Assembly (NCBI RefSeq): GCF_020515625.1
Contig: NZ_JAIWPJ010000001.1
Location: 992,001 to 1,056,000 of the forward strand
Origin: Natrinema amylolyticum
Lineage (GTDB): Archaea > Halobacteriota > Halobacteria > Halobacteriales > Natrialbaceae
Reading direction: 5' to 3'
DNA: 64,000 bases
Both the position numbers and the translations under genes were made by a program. Position 1 is the stretch's first letter. Each line of letters opens with the position of its first letter. The notes under the pieces are model-generated. The model was not told the origin of the DNA, searched no databases, and worked only from the letters and a program-made list of their open reading frames with translations. Below, in pieces: positions 8,015 to 16,880 of this stretch.

Positions 8015-9733
8015 TCATTTTTCGATGAGGAGATCCTCGAGAACGAGGAGATCGAGGCCCATTCCGTAGAAGTCTTTCAGGGCCTCTCGCGGCCTCGTAA
8101 CGATGGGCTCTCCGTGGTCGTTGAACGACGTATTCAGGAGAACCGGAACGTCGGTGATCGCCTCGAACTCCGAGATGAGACGGTGGTACCGGGGGTTCTG
8201 TTCCTCACGAACGGTCTGCGGTCGGGTCGTCTCGTCACCCGGGTGCAGAACCGCCGCGATTTCGTCGCGGGAGTCGTCCCTGACGTCGAAGGTCTTGATC
8301 ATATAGGGTGCCGGCTCGGGGTCGACGAGATACTCGTCGACGGCTGACTCGAGCATGGAGGGCGCGAACGGTCGCCACTCCTCCCGGTGTTTCACGTAGC
8401 GGTTGACCCGGTCTCGCGACTCGGTGGACCGGGGGTCGGCGAGGATGCTTCGATTCCCGAGCGCTCTCGGCCCCATCTCGAGTCGGCCCTGGAACCAGCC
8501 GACGAGCGCGCCGTCGGCGATCCGTTCTGCGACGGTGCGTGCGAGATCATCGGGCCTCTCGTAGTCGAGTTTGTTCGTCTGAAGGAGCGCTTCGATCTCC
8601 TCGGTCGAATACGCTGGCCCCCAGTACGTCGTCGACATGTCCGGCACGTCACCGGGGCGTTTGTCGACCATTCCGCCGCCCACGGCGAGTCCCGCGTCGT
8701 GTGCGACCGGTTGAATAAAGACGTCCGCTACGGCAGCAGACTCCATCACTCGCTTGTTCATCTTGCAGTTGAGAGCGACGCCGCCCGCGAGCGCAACGTT
8801 CTCGATGCCTTCCCGTCGACAGGACGCTTCGACGATATCGACCACGATCTCCTCCAATAGCTTCTGGGCGGTGTATGCGAGGTCTTTCTCCCACTGCGTG
8901 AACTCCTCGGGGCGGTCCTTCATCGATCGACCGAACAGTTTCTCGAGCCGTTCGGCGGCCCGGGTCGTGTGGCCGTCGTGAGTGAGCTTCCGAACGTCGT
9001 AGTCGACGCCGGTGTCGATGATCTGTCGGAGCCGCTGTTCGATGGCAGGGTTGTCATCGCCGTACGGAGCGAGGCCCATGACCTTTCCTTCGCCGTTGAA
9101 CGCACGAAAGCCGAGGAACTCGGTCACGGCGGCGTAAAAGTAACCGAGACTGTTCGGAAACTCGTACGTCCGGAGTCGCGTCAGCCCGGTTCGATCGCCG
9201 CGCCAGACGACGGTCGAGTCGTACTCGCCCCGTCCGTCAATGGTGAGGACGATAGCACGGTCGAATCCGGAGGGATGAAACGCACTCGCAGCGTGACAGG
9301 CGTGATGGGCGAACCGCTCGATCGGTGGAATCGGGGTCCCGAACTCCGCCTCGAGTCGGCGTTCGAACTGGCGGACGGGAAAAAACCGGTCAACGCCGAG
9401 TTGTTTGACGTCTCTTCCGAGCCGATACCCTCGCTCGAGTACCGTCCCGTTCGAAATGTCTCTCGAGACGATACCCCGCCAGATATTGAGCTCGAGTTCT
9501 CGTCGGTACGGAAGGACGATGCGATCGACATCCGGTAGTTCCAGATCTCGGTGGTCCAGACAGGCCTGAATAGCGTTGGTCGGAAACGAGTCTACCGCGT
9601 GTTTATTCCGTGTAAACCGCTCTTCTTCGACGCCATAGAGGAGTTCTTCTCGATCGAAGAGAACAGCGCCGGGATCGTGACGCCCGAACGAACTATTCGT
9701 GGCTGGCTTTACCACCAGCGAGTATCGTGTCAT
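8015..9733 (-). CDS. NodU/CmcH-family carbamoyltransferase
   Basis: A 572-residue enzyme that would carbamoylate a hydroxyl group, probably on a sugar of the surface polymer made by this locus, using carbamoyl phosphate and ATP. The N-terminal Kae1-like part has VEEERFTRNKH, HHACHAASAF at about 143-152 and LTIDGRGEYDS. The C-terminal part has GWFQGRMEMGPRA-type sequence (seen here as GRLEMGPRALGNRSIL) and EWRPFAPSML. Length matches the family. The ATG at 9733 is preferred to a GTG at 9760 because a TATA box at 9763-9774 would place the transcript start only about 10 bases ahead of it. Neighbours are a DegT-type enzyme and glycosyltransferases. The sugar acceptor cannot be told from sequence. 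Confidence 0.88.
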   Translation of the reverse strand: MTRYSLVVKPATNSSFGRHDPGAVLFDREELLYGVEEERFTRNKHAVDSFPTNAIQACLDHRDLELPDVDRIVLPYRRELELNIWRGIVSRDISNGTVLERGYRLGRDVKQLGVDRFFPVRQFERRLEAEFGTPIPPIERFAHHACHAASAFHPSGFDRAIVLTIDGRGEYDSTVVWRGDRTGLTRLRTYEFPNSLGYFYAAVTEFLGFRAFNGEGKVMGLAPYGDDNPAIEQRLRQIIDTGVDYDVRKLTHDGHTTRAAERLEKLFGRSMKDRPEEFTQWEKDLAYTAQKLLEEIVVDIVEASCRREGIENVALAGGVALNCKMNKRVMESAAVADVFIQPVAHDAGLAVGGGMVDKRPGDVPDMSTTYWGPAYSTEEIEALLQTNKLDYERPDDLARTVAERIADGALVGWFQGRLEMGPRALGNRSILADPRSTESRDRVNRYVKHREEWRPFAPSMLESAVDEYLVDPEPAPYMIKTFDVRDDSRDEIAAVLHPGDETTRPQTVREEQNPRYHRLISEFEAITDVPVLLNTSFNDHGEPIVTRPREALKDFYGMGLDLLVLEDLLIEK

Positions 9734-9762
9734 GTTTGGGCCAACTGTATTCTGAATCACCC

Positions 9763-9774
9763 GTAAATATAATA
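9763..9774 (-). promoter_or_regulatory. TATA box for the carbamoyltransferase
   Basis: On the minus strand this reads TATTATATTTAC, an isolated AT-rich block in GC-rich DNA. It lies about 36 bases upstream of the ATG at 9733, so initiation some 26 bases downstream would give a very short leader. Confidence 0.5.
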
Positions 9775-9891
9775 CCCGTTATAGGTAGCGGAGAAATTAT
9801 CGCTCCGGTGAACGAACATATCAGACGGATTTCGAAGACGCTCGAAGACGAGGGAACGGCAGAAGAGCGGATCTCAGAGCGAACGAATCGA

Positions 9892-11016
9892 TCAGTCGTG
9901 GCGTAGTTCCGGGGAACGATCGGGGGAGTGTGAACGAGGAGACACCGCGCGCGGCCCGTAGTACGTCCGAAGATCCCGAATTAATTTCGTTACATCATCG
10001 TGATCCATCTCGGCGATCGGAAACGTGACGATGTTGTCGGCCAGGAATCGCGTCCCAGAATAGCGGTGTCGGGGGCCCGAATGCTCGGAGACGAGTCCCC
10101 ACGGTTCGTTCCAGATGGCTCGGACGCAATTGCCTCGAGATCTGAGGTATTCGATCAGTGCGTCGCGGTCCCCGGGGGCGGTCGCGGAAAGGACGTAGTG
10201 GACTCGTCCGGCGGTATCGGGCTGAACCTCGAAGCCGTACGTCTCGAGTACTCTCCGGAGGGAGGTCGCGATCGATCGGTGCTCCCCGAGCGCTCGCGGA
10301 AATTCCCGTCGAAGGTATCGATCGAAGAGCCACTGGTTGAGCGGGTCGAGTCGTCGGACGGACGGCTCCTCTCCACCGTTCAGGAGATACTGTTCGGTCT
10401 CCTGAGTGACGTAGTGTCTGTCACCGATGAGCCGGTCGTACGACGTCCTGATCCGTTCCTTGTGTGGAAGTTCCCCCGGAAGTACGGTGTACAGGAACTT
10501 CACGAACAGATCGATATTGATCGAGGGAGACGTTAGTTCGACTTCCGACTGGGACGGTGCGCTCGCGAGAACGCCACCGGTGAACAAGGGCGACACTTTC
10601 GACAGGGAAAAAATGGCGTAGTCACCGAACCCACCGACCGATCTGCCATCGCGCCGTGCACAGAGCGCCCTCGCGCAGTCTTCGATCAAGACGACGTCCT
10701 CCTCCCGACACCGGTCGACCCATCGCTCTATGGGGACTGGCAATCCGAACGCGTGGACAACCAACGCAGCGTCGACGTCTCGTAAGTGGGACTTCGCTCG
10801 ATCGAAATCGAGATGATACGTGTCCGTATCGACATCAACAAAGACGGGGTCTATCTCGTACCGTTCGCAAATCGGTCGAAGAAACGGTTCATCGATAAAC
10901 GCTGGAACGAGCACTTTCGACCCACTCAGAGACTCTCGTTGCACGATTTTCTCGAGTGCCGCACTTCCCGACACAGTATACGCGACTGAGCGGTTCGCTG
11001 GGAACGGGTCAACCAT
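9892..11016 (-). CDS. DegT/DnrJ/EryC1-type PLP aminotransferase-like enzyme
   Basis: A 374-residue member of the DegT/DnrJ/EryC1/StrS family. These PLP enzymes usually transfer an amino group to a keto-sugar nucleotide. Visible features are GSAALEKIV near the N-terminus, DVDTDTYHLD at 61-70, VVHAFGLPVP, IEDCARALCA at 111-120 (where the family usually has an Asp followed by Ala/His) and FSLSKVSPLFTGG with the likely PLP lysine K140. It would supply an amino sugar for the surface polymer. It lies 158 bases upstream of the carbamoyltransferase on the same strand, so they may be co-transcribed, although the carbamoyltransferase appears to have its own promoter. Some DegT members are dehydratases, so the reaction is uncertain. 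Confidence 0.8.
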   Translation of the reverse strand: MVDPFPANRSVAYTVSGSAALEKIVQRESLSGSKVLVPAFIDEPFLRPICERYEIDPVFVDVDTDTYHLDFDRAKSHLRDVDAALVVHAFGLPVPIERWVDRCREEDVVLIEDCARALCARRDGRSVGGFGDYAIFSLSKVSPLFTGGVLASAPSQSEVELTSPSINIDLFVKFLYTVLPGELPHKERIRTSYDRLIGDRHYVTQETEQYLLNGGEEPSVRRLDPLNQWLFDRYLRREFPRALGEHRSIATSLRRVLETYGFEVQPDTAGRVHYVLSATAPGDRDALIEYLRSRGNCVRAIWNEPWGLVSEHSGPRHRYSGTRFLADNIVTFPIAEMDHDDVTKLIRDLRTYYGPRAVSPRSHSPDRSPELRHD

Positions 11017-11663
11017 TCCATGAGAAAACGGAATCGATTAGGGATAAGTGACTGTGTTAGTACACAGTTATATAATAGCGAGAATGTCGTGAGAGAGAGT
11101 ACTAAAAACGTTCAGCCGAGGGTAAAGTGATAGTGAGCGGATAGTAGGTTCAGTTGCTACTTAGTAGCAGATATACTAAATCGCGTGCCAGAACTGATTT
11201 TGAAGCTGAGTTTCTAATACACTATTACCCCGACAGGACTACTGTGGGCGTCTTACGGCTTGAACCACGGCTTTCCTGAGGGGCTATCAGTTATCAGCCG
11301 CCAATGTCGTATAACTGACAACCGGTCCGCTCGATAGTCTTTGGAAATAGCAATAAGCTATTTATATCGGTAGTAGATTGTTGGAGTTCGAATCGAGGAC
11401 TCTGCCCGCAACAATGCTGATACTCAGAACTACAAGCGAAGTACTGTGTTATGATCAACTAACCAACAAATTTCGATGGGGCTTCGTACCCGTAAACGTG
11501 GAGTCTGGTTGTGCGCAACGAGGGAAAGTACTACCACCCTATGATACTTTTCCTATATAAAACATAGAACGAAACGAAATACCGGTTGAAGCGGGACAAT
11601 CGGTTTAATCGCTGAACAGTTAGTAGGGGCGGAGACGGAAGTATCCGGGCCCGATAAAATAGT
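11017..11663. other. AT-rich divergent gap of about 0.65 kb
   Basis: This region is clearly poorer in G+C than its flanks and holds no gene I can support. TATA-like patches occur, for example TATTTATAT near 11360. A 30-40 base segment around 11255-11290 recalls the ends of IS200/IS605-type elements, but no transposase remains. The AT-rich character and lack of genes suggest a scar of past rearrangement. Confidence 0.4.
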
Positions 11664-12611
11664 ATGAAGGGAACGCGTCGAGAAGTACTCGCTATTTTCG
11701 GAGTTGTCGCGGGAAGCCTAGCAATTATCATACAGAGAGTCAATCCGATGACGTCGGACGACTCTGACGGAAATTCGAGCACCACCGGTTCAGAGGCCGG
11801 CAACGATTCGGAAAACGGGAACGGCTCGAGAAATGTCAATCCGCCGGAAGCCGTTAATCCGCCGAAAGATGTAGAGGTGGCCGAAGGGATCGAGATGTTC
11901 ACCGATCTCTACGTCGATTTCCGCGACTGGAGTTGGACGGACAAGTTCACCGAGAGCGATCCCATCGGAAACGTCTATCTGACCAGCGACCCGGCCTACT
12001 ACGAACGCTCGCTCCGCGTCGAGATCCCGGAAGGAACCCACTACGGAACGTCGCTCCACTACTCATTTTCGGAAGAGTCGTGGGGGGAACCGGAATCGCT
12101 CTGGGCGAGTTACTACGTGTACTTCCCCGAATCGTTCGATCCCGAGGATCAAGTCGGCAAACTTCCCGGTCCGGCGGGAACCTACGAGAACGGCGGGTGG
12201 GGCGGGAGGCGATCCAACGGAACGAACGGGTGGTCGGCACGAATGGGATTTAGGCGCGACGGTTCCGACAGAGTCGGACTCGATTACTACGTGTATCACG
12301 CCGATATGGACGGCTACTTCGGCGATTTGTTCCACTGGGACCGCTCCGTTTCGAAGGGGCAGTGGCACCGAATCGATGAGTACATTCGACTGAACGATCC
12401 GGGACGAAATAACGGGGTCCTCGCGGGGTGGGTGAACGGAGAGAAAGCGTACGACCGGCGGGACATTCGGTTTCGGGAGACGTCCGAGTTAAAGATCGAA
12501 GACTACTGGTTCACCGTTTACTGGGGTGGCATGTCCACCTCGCCGGCGAACAACGAAATACTGTTCGACAGTCTCACGGTTCGGAGGCCGGTATATAACC
12601 CTCAGGGGTAG
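11664..12611 (+). CDS. Membrane-anchored or exported lyase-like protein
   Basis: A 315-residue protein with an N-terminal export segment (TRREVLAIFGVVAGSLAIII, containing a twin-Arg pair and a hydrophobic core), a Ser/Asn/Gly/Asp-rich linker to about residue 70, and a C-terminal polysaccharide-lyase-like domain. The domain shares with its paralogues at 4865-5584 and 6025-7761 the blocks GKLPGPAGTYENGGWGG, GTNGWSARMGF, YYVYHADMDGYFGD, W-H-R-I-D-E-Y-I-R-L-N-D-P-G and NGVLAGWVNGEKAYDRRD. It probably acts on a uronate-containing glycan outside the cell; that is inference from the fold. It stands at the edge of the glycosyltransferase block, suggesting a role in trimming or releasing the polymer made there. 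Confidence 0.7.
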   Translation: MKGTRREVLAIFGVVAGSLAIIIQRVNPMTSDDSDGNSSTTGSEAGNDSENGNGSRNVNPPEAVNPPKDVEVAEGIEMFTDLYVDFRDWSWTDKFTESDPIGNVYLTSDPAYYERSLRVEIPEGTHYGTSLHYSFSEESWGEPESLWASYYVYFPESFDPEDQVGKLPGPAGTYENGGWGGRRSNGTNGWSARMGFRRDGSDRVGLDYYVYHADMDGYFGDLFHWDRSVSKGQWHRIDEYIRLNDPGRNNGVLAGWVNGEKAYDRRDIRFRETSELKIEDYWFTVYWGGMSTSPANNEILFDSLTVRRPVYNPQG

Positions 12612-13021
12612 CGAAGCAGTCGGTATCCCCCCTCTGGTGATGACTCTTTGCTGTCCGGTCGGGTGAAAGGCTGTCGGAGACGCCAACTAGTAGTGAGGAG
12701 ACGGCGAGTGCCGGTTTGACCGATCTATTTCGGAACGACAGATGGCATTATTTATAAAAATCATCGATTCCCGGACAAATGTTTATTGACCCACCGATAA
12801 TAGGGGAGTGCGTATCGACGAGGATGTCTCCCTACGGTTTCAGGATGCGATGACTGATGGGTTGCGTCGGGGAAGGGGCAAAGCCGTATCGAGATCAGGG
12901 GGATTCACTCCCCTGTAACAGAACCACCTCCCGCTGCTCGGTCAGTTCGGGAGGCTACTGTCCGATCCGTTCGATGGCGGAGAAAATCCGGTTAGATCCT
13001 ATCACCACGTCTATCACCAGC
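12612..13021. other. Leader region ahead of the first GT4 gene
   Basis: About 410 bases without a supported gene. A TATA-like box at 12751-12759 implies a transcript with a leader of more than 200 bases before the ATG at 13022. The reading frame of the glycosyltransferase is open upstream to 12857, but those 55 residues lack any family feature. Confidence 0.4.
12751..12759 (+). promoter_or_regulatory. TATA-like box upstream of the glycosyltransferase block
   Basis: TTTATAAAA is the best TATA match in this gap. It would start a transcript near 12785 that covers the two overlapping GT4 genes. Confidence 0.4.
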
Positions 13022-14137
13022 ATGAAAGTACTGCACCTCCCGTATTTCGAGAACAATCCGTACCACCACGAGTTAGGCGACGCACTCGAGCAACGGGGCG
13101 TCTCTGTCCAGTTCTCGACCGGGTATCCGAGAGACATCGTACGAACAGTATTCGAAAACGGAATCCCCGATGTCCTCCACTTGCACTGGATCTCGTGGTT
13201 TCTAATCTCAGATAACCGACTATTGTCGGTTATCAAAGCGACCGTATTTATCGCCGCGGTGATCTGCGCAAAACTGCTTGGCATCAGAATCGTCTGGACG
13301 GTACACAACTTCCTCGAGCACGAGCGCCGCGATCCGCGACTCGAGCGATTCTTCAAACGTCACCTCGTCCGGTATCTGTTCGACGATGTCATCGTCCACT
13401 GTGAGTCGGCGAAAGATCAGCTCGTAACCGTCTACGATCTCCCGCACTCCGTCACCTCGAAGCTGACAACGGTTCCGCACGGAAATTACGTCGATGCCTA
13501 CGAGAATCGGATTTCAGGCGAGGGGGCGACCGAGAACCTCGGTCTCCCCGAGAGTGCGACCGTCATCGTGTTTTTCGGCTCGATCAAGCCGTACAAGCGC
13601 GTCCCCGAACTGATCGAGACGTTTTCCCATATCGACGAGGAGAACGTCCGACTTCTCATCGCGGGCAACCCGATGAACGACGACGTCGCGCGCTCGGTCG
13701 GTGCGGTCGCACGCCGCGACGACCGCGTCGAAACGGCCCTCGAGTTCGTCCCCGTCGAGGAGGTGCAAGTGTATATGAACGCGGCCGACGTCGTCGTACT
13801 ACCGTTCGAGGATATTCTGTCCTCCGGGAGCGTACTCCTCGCCATGTCGTTCGGGAATCCGATCGTCGCTCCGCGAGACGGGTGTCTGCCCGAAATTCTC
13901 GCCGACCAGCACGAGTTGCTTTACGACTCCGACGATGAGTCCGGACTCGAGGACGCTCTCGAGCGCGTACTCTCGACCGATCTCGACGAACTCGGACGGC
14001 GAAATTACGAACGGGCACTGACGTTCGACTGGGACACGATCGCCGACCGAACGTACAGCGTTTACACCGGTCGACCGGTATCGCCACCCGCTATGACTGA
14101 AAAACGAACCATCTCCGATACGACCTCAGATCAATGA
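13022..14137 (+). CDS. GT4-type glycosyltransferase (first of pair)
   Basis: A 371-residue GT-B fold glycosyltransferase, family GT4, likely adding a sugar to a lipid-linked surface glycan at the inner membrane face. The start at 13022 (MKVLHLPYFENNPYHHELG) begins the first Rossmann domain; 55 upstream codons are not family-like. The C-terminal donor domain has FGSIKPYKRVPELIETF, LLIAGNP and VLPFEDILSSGSVLLAMS, followed by GNPIVAPRDGCLPEI. This subfamily has SSGS-VLLAMS where classical GT4 enzymes have the second Glu of the E-x7-E motif, so retaining chemistry by that residue is not assured. A hydrophobic segment near residues 65-90 may associate with the membrane. The stop overlaps the next start by 4 bases, showing translational coupling. 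Donor and acceptor are unknown. Confidence 0.82.
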   Translation: MKVLHLPYFENNPYHHELGDALEQRGVSVQFSTGYPRDIVRTVFENGIPDVLHLHWISWFLISDNRLLSVIKATVFIAAVICAKLLGIRIVWTVHNFLEHERRDPRLERFFKRHLVRYLFDDVIVHCESAKDQLVTVYDLPHSVTSKLTTVPHGNYVDAYENRISGEGATENLGLPESATVIVFFGSIKPYKRVPELIETFSHIDEENVRLLIAGNPMNDDVARSVGAVARRDDRVETALEFVPVEEVQVYMNAADVVVLPFEDILSSGSVLLAMSFGNPIVAPRDGCLPEILADQHELLYDSDDESGLEDALERVLSTDLDELGRRNYERALTFDWDTIADRTYSVYTGRPVSPPAMTEKRTISDTTSDQ

Positions 14138-15315
14138 GCGACACGCGAAAATCACCGACGGCGTCTCAGATACGTCGGAACGACCACCGGCGAAGCGAAT
14201 CGAAAGGTCACGTCGCCGTCTTTCAAACCGCGATGGAAATCGGCGGGATCGAACGAGTGTTGCTCAATCTGATCCAGGAGTTGGACGATCGCGGATATAC
14301 CGTCGACCTGGTGCTCACTCGATCGGAGGGTGAGTTCCTGTCCGAAGTTCCCGATGCGGTCAGTATCGTCGATCTCGATCCGACAGCCGTCCCCGGAGTC
14401 GGCGTTTTCTCGGCCGTCCCGTCACTGATCCGCTATCTTCGCCGAGCGGAACCTGAAGCGCTTCTCTCGGGGAAACCGCACACGAACCTCGTTGCGCTCA
14501 TCGCTAGTCGCCTCTCGGGAGTGGAGATACGAACGATACTCGGCCTCAACGCGATGCTCTCGCATCACTTAGAAACTACGGATACGCTGAAATACCGTAC
14601 AATTATACTGCTCTCGAAGTACCTGTATCGGTTCGCCGACGAAATCGTCGTCGCCTCCGAGGGATCGAAGATGGACGCCGCGACTGTCCTCGAGATGCCG
14701 ATGGACACGATGCGGGTGATACACAATCCGGTCGTGACACCACGGTTGTTAGAACGGGCGGACGAGCCCCTCGATCACCCGTGGTTCAGTGACGACGCCC
14801 CCCCTGTCGTGCTGAGCGTTGGTCGTCTCCACCCGCATAAGGACTACGCGAACCTCATACGTGCGTTTGCACGAGTGCGGGCGACCAGGGACGCCAAACT
14901 CGTCATTATCGGTGAAGGCGATCGGAGGGACCAGTTGACAGCGCTCGTCGAGGAGCTCGGCCTCGAAGATGACGTCTCGCTTCCCGGTAGCGAGACGAAC
15001 CCGTATCCGTACATGCGACGGGCATCGGTTTTCGCTCTCTCTTCGATCACCGAAGCGCTGCCGTTAGCGCTGATCGAGGCGATGGCCTGTACGTGTCCGG
15101 TCATAGCGACCGACTGCTCGAGCGGACCGGTTGAAATCCTCGACGGGGGTCGGGTCGGTCCGCTAGTTCCACCGAACGATCCCGACGCGCTCGCTGAGGC
15201 GATCATCGATACGCTGGACGATCCCCCCGACGAAGCGATACTGCGCGAGCGAGCGATGGACTTCTCGGTAGCGACGATCGCGGACGAGTACGAGCAGGCG
15301 TTGTTCCCGGAGTAG
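14134..15315 (+). CDS. GT4-type glycosyltransferase (second of pair)
   Basis: A 393-residue GT4 glycosyltransferase. After a polar N-terminal tail of about 25 residues, the acceptor domain has the glycine-rich FQTAMEIGGIERVLLNLIQ. The donor domain has VLSVGRLHPHKDYANLIRAF, LVIIGEGDRRDQL, SLPGSETNPYPYMRRASVF and SSITEALPLALIEAMACTCPVIATD, which includes an intact E-x7-E. The resemblance is to polymer-synthesis enzymes that recognise N-acetylhexosamines, but donor and linkage cannot be read from sequence. Coupled to the preceding glycosyltransferase through a 4-base overlap, it probably adds the next sugar on the same chain. Confidence 0.88.
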   Translation: MSDTRKSPTASQIRRNDHRRSESKGHVAVFQTAMEIGGIERVLLNLIQELDDRGYTVDLVLTRSEGEFLSEVPDAVSIVDLDPTAVPGVGVFSAVPSLIRYLRRAEPEALLSGKPHTNLVALIASRLSGVEIRTILGLNAMLSHHLETTDTLKYRTIILLSKYLYRFADEIVVASEGSKMDAATVLEMPMDTMRVIHNPVVTPRLLERADEPLDHPWFSDDAPPVVLSVGRLHPHKDYANLIRAFARVRATRDAKLVIIGEGDRRDQLTALVEELGLEDDVSLPGSETNPYPYMRRASVFALSSITEALPLALIEAMACTCPVIATDCSSGPVEILDGGRVGPLVPPNDPDALAEAIIDTLDDPPDEAILRERAMDFSVATIADEYEQALFPE

Positions 15316-15563
15316 CGAACGGCCGGGGGACGCTTCATCGCCTCGCCGACTCGTGCGACGGGTGAAAACGATCCCGCTCGACGGACGTTTTCGGCCTTGC
15401 GATCGAAGGGGCCCGGTAATAGCCCGGTATCGAGAGCCCCGAATAATCCTATGTTACTCGGTTTCCGAACGTGGACCGGTGATCAATTATAAATGCTATG
15501 TCGCCGAATCGATGATGCGGATACCAACCGATTCGAATCGGAAGCGGAGTATTCCCTCGTGTG

Positions 15564-15767
15564 ATGAGCTCGCGTGACCGACTCTCAGTCTCGATTCTGA
15601 CCGTCGTACTCCTCGGCGTCGGCAGTATGGCGTACCTCCTCGTTCAGAGCTACGTCTTGCTCGAAATGGAGGGCGCAGGAACGACCGATATCGTTCGCAC
15701 AGCGTGGTTCGTTGCGCTGGCCGTCGGAATAGCGTTGGTAGGCATCGCGACGCTTTTCGAGAAATAA
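15564..15767 (+). CDS. Small two-helix membrane protein
   Basis: A 67-residue protein with two hydrophobic helices, about residues 9-30 (SILTVVLLGVGSMAYLLVQ) and 46-63 (WFVALAVGIALVGIATLF). A GTG one codon upstream could also start it. No family is recognised. Codon use and the acidic loop suit the host, and its place between two surface-glycan genes suggests a minor membrane role. It is short, so coding status is likely but not certain. Confidence 0.55.
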   Translation: MSSRDRLSVSILTVVLLGVGSMAYLLVQSYVLLEMEGAGTTDIVRTAWFVALAVGIALVGIATLFEK

Positions 15768-15845
15768 TCTCGGGAGCGATCAATACCTGGTTTCGCGCCG
15801 TCACGCTCCTACGGATTCATGTCCGCGATTGCGGTCGCTATACGT

Positions 15846-16874
15846 ATGAGTATCAGGATCGAAAGACTCGAGGGGGAGAAACTCGATCAGTGGGACTCGT
15901 ACGTCGACCGATCCTCGCACGCGTTACCGTTTCACCGTCGATCAGCGCTCGAGTCGATCGCTCGACACCACGGTCAGCGGGGACATCCGCTCGTCGGATA
16001 CAAAGGACAGGAACCCGTCGGACTCTTTCCCCTCTTCGAGACGAAAATAGGTCCGTTCACGGCCGTCGGATCGCCGCCGGTCGAGACCGAAATCGCATAC
16101 ATGGGGCCGTTACAGATCGGGTTGGACGGCGCAAAACAGCGGAAAGTGGAGACGGCTCGTCGTCGATTCATCGAGGGTTCGCTCGAATGGATCGACACCA
16201 GACTCGATCCGGATCTCGTTCACGTTCAGTGTGCGAACGGGTTTACGGATGCGCGCCCGTTTCTCTGGAACGACTTCGAGGTCACGCCCACGTACACGTA
16301 CGTCGTCCCTCTCGACAGCGATCCCGACGAGCTGCTCGCGTCGTTCTCGTCGGACGCCCGTCAGAATATCCGCCAGTTCGAAGAATCAGACGGAACCGTC
16401 GAGATCGGAGGGGTCGACGCCCTCGAAACGATCAACGGACTGGCTCGATCTCGGCTCGAGGAGAAAGGGCTCGAGCACAACCTTTCGACGGCGTTCCTCG
16501 AAGACCTCTACGAGGAGCTCGGACCGGACTGCGTTCGACCGTACGTTTGCGCCGTGGACGGCGAGGTCGTCGGTGGGATGCTCACGCTGAAGGGCAGCGG
16601 AACCATCTATCGCTGGGTCGGCGGTGCAGTCCCCGAGGTCGATCTACCCGTAAATGAGGGCATCGACTGGCGAATCATCCGAGACGGGATCGAAGACGGG
16701 CTCGACCGATACGATTTGCACGGAGCGATGGAGCGAGGGGTCAGCGAGTACAAATCGAAGTTCAACCCCGAACTGACGCCGCTGTACGAGATCGAGCGGA
16801 AGTCCTCGAGAATGAAGGCCGCCTCGGGGGTGCTCCATCAGGTGCCGGAGTCGATCAGCTCCATGATTAACTGA
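15846..16874 (+). CDS. FemAB/GNAT-fold transferase (first copy)
   Basis: A 342-residue protein of the FemAB-like, two-GNAT-domain superfamily (BioF2-type). Start at 15846 gives MSIRIERLEGEKLDQWDSYV, the usual beginning; an ATG at 15819 adds nine residues without family character. Blocks include LPFHRRSALESIARHH, PVGLFPLFE, SSDARQNIRQFEES, GGMLTLKGSGTIYRWVGG and LDRYDLHGAMERGVSEYKSKFN. In bacteria FemAB proteins transfer amino acids from aminoacyl-tRNA to peptidoglycan peptides. Archaea lack peptidoglycan, so this one may acylate or aminoacylate a sugar of the surface polymer. A second copy lies at 22041-23096. It faces a convergent gene 6 bases downstream. Confidence 0.78.
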   Translation: MSIRIERLEGEKLDQWDSYVDRSSHALPFHRRSALESIARHHGQRGHPLVGYKGQEPVGLFPLFETKIGPFTAVGSPPVETEIAYMGPLQIGLDGAKQRKVETARRRFIEGSLEWIDTRLDPDLVHVQCANGFTDARPFLWNDFEVTPTYTYVVPLDSDPDELLASFSSDARQNIRQFEESDGTVEIGGVDALETINGLARSRLEEKGLEHNLSTAFLEDLYEELGPDCVRPYVCAVDGEVVGGMLTLKGSGTIYRWVGGAVPEVDLPVNEGIDWRIIRDGIEDGLDRYDLHGAMERGVSEYKSKFNPELTPLYEIERKSSRMKAASGVLHQVPESISSMIN

Positions 16875-16880
16875 CGCTAC

